Shown here in pieces: positions 57,384 to 64,000 of a DNA stretch of 64,000 bases. How positions within the stretch are numbered: position 1 is the first letter of the stretch; each line of letters starts with the position of its first letter. The notes below the pieces were generated by a model, which saw only the letters and a program-made list of their open reading frames with translations, had not been told where the DNA came from and ran no database searches. The translations under genes and the position numbers were made by a program. This stretch comes from Rhodanobacter sp. L36 (GTDB lineage: Bacteria > Pseudomonadota > Gammaproteobacteria > Xanthomonadales > Rhodanobacteraceae): contig NZ_LMUV01000002.1 in assembly GCF_009765755.1 (NCBI RefSeq), positions 124,001 to 188,000 of the forward strand, given 5' to 3'.

Positions 57384-58819
57384 TTGTTCGTCCTCAACTG
57401 TCCGGCCTGCCCCATCTCCACCGCGGCAGCGCCGATGTCGCCAGCGCCGAGCAGTAGCAGCAAGTCGCCGTCCTTCAGCAACGCGGGCAGCGTGTCTTTC
57501 AATTCGCGCGGATGTTCGATCAGCACCGGATCGACCTTGCCGCGCGCACGTACGGCACGCGCGAGTGCGCGGCCATCGGCGCCGGCAATCGGCGCTTCAC
57601 CTGCGGGATACACATCGGTCAGCACGAGCACGTCGACTTCGGCCAGCACGTTGGCGAAGTCATCCAGCAAATCGCGCGTGCGGCTGTAACGATGCGGCTG
57701 AAAACCCACCACCAGACGGCGTTCCGGCCAGCCACCGCGAACCGCGGCGAACACCGCGGCGAGTTCGCGCGGATGGTGGCCATAGTCGTCGACCAGCAAC
57801 ACGCTGCCGTGATCGAGCGCGATCTCGCCACGCCGATGAAAGCGACGACCGACGCCTTGGAAATGTTCCAGCGCATGCGCCATCGCCTCGGCTTCCACGC
57901 CGAGCTGCCAGCCGATCGTGGCGGCAGCAAGCGCGTTCAACACGTTGTGCCGGCCCGGCAGGTTGAGCTTGACCGGCAACGGCTCTTTGCGACCGGGCAA
58001 CACCAGATCGAAATGCATTTCGAAACCGTGCTGGCTCAGGTTCACTGCGCGCACGTCGGCATCCTGCGTGTCGATGCCGTACGTCATCACGCGGCGCGTG
58101 GTGGACTTCGCCAGTTCGGCCACTTCCGGATCGTCTGCGCACAACACCGCCAATCCATAGAACGGCAGGCGATGCAGGAAATCGTCGAAGGCTTTTTTCA
58201 CCTGCGCGAAATCGCCGCCGTAGTTCTCCAGGTGATCGGCATCGATGTTGGTGACCGCGGCAATCACCGGAGAGAGCAGCAGGAACGAGCCGTCGGATTC
58301 GTCCGCCTCGGCGACGAGATACTGCCCCGTTCCCAATCGCGCATTCGCACCGGCCGCGTTCAACTGGCCCCCAATCACGAACGTCGGGTCGTAGCCCGCC
58401 TCGGCCAGCACGCTCGCCGTAAGGCTGGTGGTCGTCGTCTTGCCATGCGTGCCGGCGATGGCTACGCCGCGACGAAAACGCATCAGCTCGCCGAGCATTT
58501 CGGCGCGTGGAATCACCGGAATGCGTGCGGCGCGCGCAGCGACGAGTTCGGGGTTTTCCGCGCCAATGGCGCTGGACGTCACCACCACGTCCGCATCGCC
58601 AATGTGTTCGGCGGCGTGGCCAACGTGCACGTTGACGCCCATTTCCTGCAGTCGCAAAGCAGTCGGGGAATTCGCACGATCGGAACCGGACACTGCATAG
58701 CCAAGGTTATGCAGCACTTCGGCAATACCGCTCATGCCCACGCCGCCAATGCCTATGAAGTGCACGCGCTGAAACGTGCTCATCAGGTCTTCGTGCGCAT
58801 GCAAACGACGCGGCGTCAT
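57380..58819 (-). CDS. murC: UDP-N-acetylmuramate-L-alanine ligase
   Basis: This 479-aa Mur ligase has an N-terminal [19 protein letters not shown], the ATP motif [24 protein letters not shown] and [14 protein letters not shown]. It adds the first residue of the peptide stem. Start ATG 58819 overlaps the murG stop by four bases; a second Met 13 codons later is nearer the conserved region and could be used instead. Confidence 0.97.
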   Translation of the reverse strand: MTPRRLHAHEDLMSTFQRVHFIGIGGVGMSGIAEVLHNLGYAVSGSDRANSPTALRLQEMGVNVHVGHAAEHIGDADVVVTSSAIGAENPELVAARAARIPVIPRAEMLGELMRFRRGVAIAGTHGKTTTTSLTASVLAEAGYDPTFVIGGQLNAAGANARLGTGQYLVAEADESDGSFLLLSPVIAAVTNIDADHLENYGGDFAQVKKAFDDFLHRLPFYGLAVLCADDPEVAELAKSTTRRVMTYGIDTQDADVRAVNLSQHGFEMHFDLVLPGRKEPLPVKLNLPGRHNVLNALAAATIGWQLGVEAEAMAHALEHFQGVGRRFHRRGEIALDHGSVLLVDDYGHHPRELAAVFAAVRGGWPERRLVVGFQPHRYSRTRDLLDDFANVLAEVDVLVLTDVYPAGEAPIAGADGRALARAVRARGKVDPVLIEHPRELKDTLPALLKDGDLLLLLGAGDIGAAAVEMGQAGQLRTNK

Positions 58820-59904
58820 GCGGCCACCTCCATGCAGGCACGTGCAATGACTTGCGCGGCATCGGGCTTGGCCAGCGTGCGCGCGGATTCAGCCATCGCC
58901 AACAATGCGCTGCGATCGCTCAGCAGCATCTGCAATCGCTGCGTCAGATGTTCGATGTCCAGGTTGTTTCCTTTGATGTCGGGTTCCTTGATCAGTTCGG
59001 CGCCACCGACGGCGACAAGTACTTCCGCGTTGCGCATCTGGTGGTCGTCCACCGCGTGCGGAAACGGCACCAGCAGGGCACCCAGTCCACTCGCGGTGAG
59101 TTCGGCGATAGTCAATGCGCCGGCACGGCAGACTGCGAGATCCGCCCAGCCATACGTCGCAGCCATGTCGTCGATGAAAGGCAGCACCTGCGCTTCGACG
59201 CCGGCGTTCGCATACGCCTGTCGCGCTTCGTCGAAACCGCGCGCGCCGGATTGATGCAGCACGTCGGGTCGCAGTGCCAATGGCATCCGCGCCAGCGCCT
59301 GCGGTATCGAAAGATTGAGTGCACGTGCGCCAAGGCTGCCGCCGAGCACCAGCAAACGCGGACGCCCATCGCGATGGGCCATACGCGCAGAGGGCGCAGG
59401 CAAGGCAGCGATCGACGCGCGTACCGGATTGCCGACCCATTCCGCACGCGGCAATACGCCAGCGAATCCGGCGAGCACGCGTCGAGCCAGCGTCGCCAAT
59501 TTGCGATTGGTAAATCCGGCAATACGATTCTGTTCGTGCACCAGCAACGGCTGGCGCAACAGCCACGCGGCGAGACCACCGGGGCCGGCGACATAGCCGC
59601 CCATCGACAGCACGCTGCGCGGCTTGATCTTTCGCAATAGCGATAACGAAGCGATCAGCGCGCGGAAAATCATCAGCGGCGCGAGAACACGCGTGGCCAG
59701 ATTCTTGCCGCGCAGGCCGCCGACTTTCACGGTGTGCAGTTCGATCTGATGTGCCGGCACCACGCGCGTTTCCATGCCGCCCACCGCACCCAGCCACACG
59801 ACGGGTACGCCCTGCGCGCGCAGGCATTCGGCGACCGCGAGGCCTGGAAAAATATGGCCGCCGGTGCCGCCGGCCATGATCAACACGGGCGACGACGGGG
59901 TCAT
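58816..59904 (-). CDS. murG: MurG N-acetylglucosaminyl transferase
   Basis: This 362-aa GT-B enzyme has IMAGGTGGHIFPGLAVAE, the membrane-facing GGYVAGPGGLAAWLL, LVLGGSLGARALN and CRAGALTIAELTASGLGALL. It converts lipid I to lipid II at the inner face of the membrane. ATG 59904 overlaps the ftsW stop (ATGA). Confidence 0.97.
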   Translation of the reverse strand: MTPSSPVLIMAGGTGGHIFPGLAVAECLRAQGVPVVWLGAVGGMETRVVPAHQIELHTVKVGGLRGKNLATRVLAPLMIFRALIASLSLLRKIKPRSVLSMGGYVAGPGGLAAWLLRQPLLVHEQNRIAGFTNRKLATLARRVLAGFAGVLPRAEWVGNPVRASIAALPAPSARMAHRDGRPRLLVLGGSLGARALNLSIPQALARMPLALRPDVLHQSGARGFDEARQAYANAGVEAQVLPFIDDMAATYGWADLAVCRAGALTIAELTASGLGALLVPFPHAVDDHQMRNAEVLVAVGGAELIKEPDIKGNNLDIEHLTQRLQMLLSDRSALLAMAESARTLAKPDAAQVIARACMEVAA

Positions 59905-61142
59905 GCGGCCAACGCCTCGCGCGGCTTGCTGGATGCAACGGCCGCATCGGCAGCCGCCAGGGCGGCCGGCATGCGCCGTGTCACTTCACGCGCATCGAGC
60001 GCTCGGTTGATTTCGAAAGTGGCACGCAGAAGCACGCCGGCCATCAGGCAAGTCAAAGCCATCGACGAACCGCCGTAGCTGATCAACGGCAACGTGAGGC
60101 CCTTGGTCGGCAGCGCGCCGAGATTCACGCCGACCGACACGATCGCCTGCATCGCCAGCATCAGCGAAATACCGAACGCGACGTAGCCGGCGAAACGCTG
60201 GCCGATTTCGACACCCTTCAATCCCAGATAGAGTCCACGCCCGACCGCCAGCGCGAACAGGCCGGCCACCAGTGCGACGCCGGCAAGACCAAGCTCCTCG
60301 CCGATCACCGCGAAGATGAAATCGGTGTGCGCCTCGGGCAGGTAAGAAAGTTTGAGCACGCTGGAACCCAAGCCCACGCCGGTCCACTCCCCACGACCGA
60401 TCGCCATCAGCGACTGCGTCAACTGGAAACCGTCGTCGAACGGGTGATCCCATGGATGCATGAACGTCGTCAGGCGACGCATGCGATAGCTCTCGCCCGT
60501 CGCTGCGATATACAAAAGCGGCATCAACGGCAGGCCCATCAAAAACAGGAAGATCGGACGCGCACCGCCGAGCCACACCATGGCGATGGTTACCGCGATC
60601 ACCAGCGTGGCAGAGCCGAAATCCGGCTGCGCCAGCAACAGCAGCACGATCATGCCGGCCACGGCGATCGGTTTGATGAGACCGAGGAATCGCGTCTCCA
60701 CGCTTTCGCGATGACGCACCAGATAGCTGGCGATATAGATCACCAGGAAAAGCTTCACCGCTTCCACCGGCTGAAAAGTAGTGACCAGCAGATTGAGCCA
60801 GCGGCGTGCGCCATTGATGCGCATGCCGAAGTGCGGAACGAATACCGCCAGCAGCAGCACGAACGACAGCAGCAAAAGATGGAACGCGTAACGCTCCAGC
60901 AATTTCAGTTCGGTTCGCATCGCCATTCCCGCGGCGAACATGCCGATGCTGAGAAACAGCAGATGCTTGCGCAGAAAATAGAACGCGCCCACATGCTGGC
61001 TGTCGGCCACCGCGATCGAACTCGACGTCACCATCACCACGCCGACGCTCACCAGCCCGATCAGCGCGACCAGCAGCCACATGTCGAAGCTGCCGCGCGG
61101 ACCCTGCCGGCGTTTTGCCTGAGTCGTGTCGAAGTCGAACAT
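59901..61142 (-). CDS. ftsW: FtsW septal peptidoglycan glycosyltransferase
   Basis: This 413-aa SEDS-family protein has about 10 membrane helices. ATG 61142 ([17 protein letters not shown]) overlaps the mraY stop by one base. Family motifs are INGARRWLN, AQPDFGSATLV, EAHTDFIFAVIGEELG and LPLISYGGSSM. With FtsI it polymerises lipid II at the septum. An in-frame extension upstream runs through mraY in another frame and is not coding. Confidence 0.96.
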   Translation of the reverse strand: MFDFDTTQAKRRQGPRGSFDMWLLVALIGLVSVGVVMVTSSSIAVADSQHVGAFYFLRKHLLFLSIGMFAAGMAMRTELKLLERYAFHLLLLSFVLLLAVFVPHFGMRINGARRWLNLLVTTFQPVEAVKLFLVIYIASYLVRHRESVETRFLGLIKPIAVAGMIVLLLLAQPDFGSATLVIAVTIAMVWLGGARPIFLFLMGLPLMPLLYIAATGESYRMRRLTTFMHPWDHPFDDGFQLTQSLMAIGRGEWTGVGLGSSVLKLSYLPEAHTDFIFAVIGEELGLAGVALVAGLFALAVGRGLYLGLKGVEIGQRFAGYVAFGISLMLAMQAIVSVGVNLGALPTKGLTLPLISYGGSSMALTCLMAGVLLRATFEINRALDAREVTRRMPAALAAADAAVASSKPREALAA

Positions 61143-62242
61143 CAGCGCACCTTCAACGTGGCGAGACCGACCAGCACCAGCACGACGCTGATGATCCAGA
61201 AGCGCACGATCACCCGCGGCTCCGGCCAGCCCTTCAGTTCGAAGTGATGGTGGATCGGCGCCATGCGGAACACGCGTTTGCCGGTGAGCTTGAAGCTGGC
61301 GACCTGGATCATCACCGACGCGGTTTCCATCACGAACACGCCACCCATCACCAGCAGCACGATCTCCTGGCGCACGATCACCGCGACGCAGCCAAGCGCC
61401 GCACCCATCGCCAGCGCGCCGACGTCGCCCATGAACACCTGCGCCGGATAGGTGTTGAACCAGAGGAACCCGAGTCCCGCCCCGGCCAGTGCGCCGCAGT
61501 AAATCGAGAGCTCGCCCGCGCCGGGAATCGACGGGATGCCGAGATATTCGGAGAACACCTTGTTGCCGGCGAGGTACGCGAAGACGCCGAGCGCGCCGGA
61601 GACCAGCACCGTCGGCATGATCGCCAGACCGTCCAGCCCATCGGTGAGGTTCACCGCGTTGGAGAACCCGACGATCATGAAATACGCGACGACCACGAAG
61701 AACATGCCGAGCGGCAGCACGACATGTTTGAACAACGGCACGTACAACGCGGTTTCCGCGGCTGGCAGCGCGCCCGTCATGTGCGGCGCGCTGTAGTAGA
61801 GGAACAGCGCAGCGCAGAGTCCAAACACCGATTGCCAGAAATATTTCCAGCGCGAAGCGAGACCGCGGCTGTCCTTCAGCACCAGCTTCTTGTAGTCGTC
61901 GTAGAAACCAATGCCGCCAAAGGCCAGCATTACCGCCAGTACCACCCATACGTAGCGATTGTGCAGATCGGCCCACAGCAACGTCGACACCGAGACCGAC
62001 AGCAGGATCATCACGCCGCCCATGGTCGGCGTACCCGCCTTGATCAGATGGGTTTGCGGACCGTCGCTGCGCACCACCTGGCCCGCCTTCAATGCAGCGA
62101 GCTTGCGGATCAGCGCAGGACCCAGCAGCAATGCCACTGCAAGCGCAGTGAGCGCGGCCATGATCGTGCGGAAGGTGATGTACTGGAAAAGATGCGGCGC
62201 AGTGAAATGCCGTGCCATCCAGTCTGCCAGTTCAAGCAGCAT
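61142..62242 (-). CDS. mraY: MraY phospho-MurNAc-pentapeptide translocase
   Basis: This 366-aa ten-helix protein starts at ATG 62242 ([13 protein letters not shown]) inside the end of murF (11-base overlap). The catalytic Asp motifs are [12 protein letters not shown] and [15 protein letters not shown], and the His-rich [15 protein letters not shown] is intact. It transfers phospho-MurNAc-pentapeptide to undecaprenyl phosphate (lipid I). The next gene is ftsW with no murD between them. Confidence 0.97.
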   Translation of the reverse strand: MLLELADWMARHFTAPHLFQYITFRTIMAALTALAVALLLGPALIRKLAALKAGQVVRSDGPQTHLIKAGTPTMGGVMILLSVSVSTLLWADLHNRYVWVVLAVMLAFGGIGFYDDYKKLVLKDSRGLASRWKYFWQSVFGLCAALFLYYSAPHMTGALPAAETALYVPLFKHVVLPLGMFFVVVAYFMIVGFSNAVNLTDGLDGLAIMPTVLVSGALGVFAYLAGNKVFSEYLGIPSIPGAGELSIYCGALAGAGLGFLWFNTYPAQVFMGDVGALAMGAALGCVAVIVRQEIVLLVMGGVFVMETASVMIQVASFKLTGKRVFRMAPIHHHFELKGWPEPRVIVRFWIISVVLVLVGLATLKVR

Positions 62243-63614
62243 CGAATACCCTCCCCTCGTGCTGCCTGCCGTTTTCGGTTGGACGTCCAAACGCCCGCGC
62301 GACGTCTTCCATGCCGGCCGAGCGCGAGCCCTTGATCAGACAGGTGACGCCCGCGTGCACGCGCGCCTTGAGCGCGTGAATGAGTGCGGCCTTGTCGCCG
62401 AAATGTTCAGCGCCGTTACCGAATGCTTCGACCGTGGCTTCGCCGAGCGGACCGATGGCGAACAGGCGATCGACGCCGCGTTCGCGTGCAAGTTTGCCGA
62501 TGTCTGCATGCAATTCACGCGCGTGATCACCGAGTTCGGCCATGTCGCCCAGCACCAGCCAGCGCTCACCGCCAGCGAGCATCAAGGTGTCGATCGCCGC
62601 GGCCATCGAACTGGGGTTGGCGTTGTAGCTGTCGTCGATCAACGTCCAGCCGCCGTCCATCGTTTCGAGGCGTAACCGCCCGGAAACGCCGACGACCTGT
62701 TCGAGGCCGGTGACGATCGTGTCCAGCGGCACCTTGAGCGCGAGCGCGACGGCCGCGGCGGCGAGCGCGTTGGCGATGTTGTGCCGGCCCGGCAAAGGCA
62801 GCGAGACTTCGGCATCGCCTTGTGGCGTGCTCAGCACGAAACGCGAGCCGTCCAGCCGCTGCTCGAGGATGTCCGCGCCGATGTCAGCGCGATGACCCAG
62901 CCCGAAACGAAGCATCGTGCGTCCGGCAGCAAGACCACCGAAGAAATTCGCGAATGCATCATCCGCGTTGATGATCGCCACGCCGTCGACCGGCAGCGCC
63001 TGATACATCGCACCCTTGGTTTCGGCGACGCCTTCGATGCTGCCCATGCGCGCAAGATGCGCCGGCGCAATGAGCGTGACGAGGCCGACATCGGGCCGCG
63101 CAATGGCTGCGAGGTACGCGATGTCGCCGAGCTTGCCGGCACCCATTTCCAGCACGGCGTATTCGGTATCCTGAGGCATGGAAAGCAATGTCAGAGGCAG
63201 CCCGAGCTCATTGTTGTAGTTGCCCGAGCTGACGTGCGTGCGGCCGTGACGCGACAGGATCGAGGCGACCAGTGTCTTGACCGTGGTCTTGCCATTGGAG
63301 CCGGTGATGCCGACCACGCGCACGTGGCGTTGAGCACGTACCGCGCTGGCCAGATCGCCCAGCGCCAACGTCGCATCGCCGACCAGTACTTGCGGAAGCG
63401 CGCTTTCCACTTTGCGCGTAACCAGCGCAGCGACCGCACCGCGCGCTGCAGCTTCGGCGAGGTAGTCGTGGCCGTCGACGCGTTCGCCCTTGATCGCCAC
63501 GAACATGTCGCCGGGTTTCACTTGGCGCGTATCGATGGCGACGCCGGTCACTTCGACGTCGGCACCGAGCAGTTGTCCGTGCGTCCATACCGCAATCATG
63601 TTCAACGGCATCAT
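62232..63614 (-). CDS. murF: MurF UDP-MurNAc-tripeptide D-Ala-D-Ala ligase
   Basis: This 460-aa Mur ligase has [20 protein letters not shown] at the N-terminus, the ATP motif [33 protein letters not shown] and [13 protein letters not shown]. It adds D-Ala-D-Ala to complete the pentapeptide. It overlaps murE and mraY. Confidence 0.97.
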   Translation of the reverse strand: MMPLNMIAVWTHGQLLGADVEVTGVAIDTRQVKPGDMFVAIKGERVDGHDYLAEAAARGAVAALVTRKVESALPQVLVGDATLALGDLASAVRAQRHVRVVGITGSNGKTTVKTLVASILSRHGRTHVSSGNYNNELGLPLTLLSMPQDTEYAVLEMGAGKLGDIAYLAAIARPDVGLVTLIAPAHLARMGSIEGVAETKGAMYQALPVDGVAIINADDAFANFFGGLAAGRTMLRFGLGHRADIGADILEQRLDGSRFVLSTPQGDAEVSLPLPGRHNIANALAAAAVALALKVPLDTIVTGLEQVVGVSGRLRLETMDGGWTLIDDSYNANPSSMAAAIDTLMLAGGERWLVLGDMAELGDHARELHADIGKLARERGVDRLFAIGPLGEATVEAFGNGAEHFGDKAALIHALKARVHAGVTCLIKGSRSAGMEDVARAFGRPTENGRQHEGRVFDAA

Positions 63615-64000
63615 GCGCGCGCCTCCCCGGTCATCCGTTCCAGCGCTGTTCTTGCGACGGCCATGTCGTCGAACGGACGCCTGCCTTCGGCACCGTCCTG
63701 ATAGGTTTCGTGACCCTTGCCGGCGATCAGCACAACATCGCTCGGCTCGGCGATCGTCAACGCATGCGCGATCGCCCGCGCGCGATCGCGCTCGACGCTC
63801 ATCGTTGTAGCGGCACCCATACCGCTCACGATCTGCGCCACGATGGCGTCGCCATCTTCACCACGCGGGTTGTCGTCGGTAACGATCGCGATGTCGGCGA
63901 GCCGCGCAGCGATCGCGCCCATCAGCGGGCGCTTGCCGGCATCGCGCTCGCCGCCGCAACCGAACACGCAGATCAGCCGGCCGGCGCAATGCGGACGCAA
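63611..64000 (-). CDS. murE: MurE C-terminal part, N-terminus beyond the window
   Basis: The frame is open to the right edge and encodes the last ~129 residues of the meso-diaminopimelate-adding Mur ligase. Visible motifs are [27 protein letters not shown] (the DNPR motif that recognises meso-diaminopimelate) and [10 protein letters not shown]. It overlaps the murF start by four bases. DNPR favours meso-diaminopimelate over lysine. Confidence 0.96.
   Translation of the reverse strand: MRPHCAGRLICVFGCGGERDAGKRPLMGAIAARLADIAIVTDDNPRGEDGDAIVAQIVSGMGAATTMSVERDRARAIAHALTIAEPSDVVLIAGKGHETYQDGAEGRRPFDDMAVARTALERMTGEARA

Noticed and set aside
61143-61976. N-terminal extension of FtsW
   Set aside because: It runs through mraY in another frame and has no SEDS sequence; ATG 61142 gives a standard FtsW.

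Overview
The window looks like chromosome of a high-GC gammaproteobacterium of the order Xanthomonadales, most likely family Rhodanobacteraceae (Dyella, Rhodanobacter, Luteibacter, Frateuria type). The reasons are the gene content and order (dcw cluster, lptD-surA-pdxA-ksgA-apaG-apaH, secA beside lpxC and dciA), the absence of murD from the dcw cluster, the full kdp operon, and the exported GH92 mannosidases. This placement is inferred from sequence reading only. I saw no rRNA, tRNA, CRISPR array, insertion sequence or phage gene.

Layout. (1) 1-11510: a mannose-glycan utilisation locus. A GH92 alpha-mannosidase (minus, cut by the left edge) diverges from a LacI-type regulator, a sugar:H+ symporter, a PfkB-type fructokinase, an AGE-fold mannose isomerase, a second unusual GH92 enzyme and an exported M1 aminopeptidase. 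Two copies of one palindromic operator lie in front of the two arms. The proposed route is: exported enzymes trim mannosylated glycoprotein, mannose is imported, isomerised to fructose and phosphorylated to fructose-6-phosphate. (2) 11596-16409: a Gfo/Idh oxidoreductase, then a bacterial NHEJ pair (ligD, ku). (3) 16532-20645: four overlapping genes, DUF3348, DUF802 (MotA-like channel with a long repeat tail), a MotB/OmpA-like protein and DUF2894. This is an uncharacterised ion-motor-like system and the most interesting object here. ssb and an unknown exported protein follow. (4) 22344-32268: a kdp potassium-uptake operon (minus) with KdpF, A, B, C, D, E, plus a beta-barrel porin-like protein, a 67-aa protein and an extra 30-aa membrane peptide. 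(5) 32387-40090: a DedA-rhodanese fusion, ispB, a dienelactone-hydrolase-like protein, two UbiH-family hydroxylases, a membrane protein that may be a BtuM-type cobalamin transporter, a cobalamin adenosyltransferase and a histone-deacetylase-like amidohydrolase.

(6) 40248-47177: lptD, surA, pdxA, ksgA, apaG, apaH (plus). (7) 47222-51596: secA and an M23 peptidase (minus), with dciA divergent from the M23 gene. (8) 51812-64000: the dcw cell-wall and division cluster on the minus strand, read from the right edge as murE (partial), murF, mraY, ftsW, murG, murC, ddl, ftsQ, ftsA, ftsZ, lpxC. Genes from murE to ftsQ overlap by 1-11 bases, which implies translational coupling. Regulatory spacing appears only around ftsZ and lpxC, where there are two notable hairpins.
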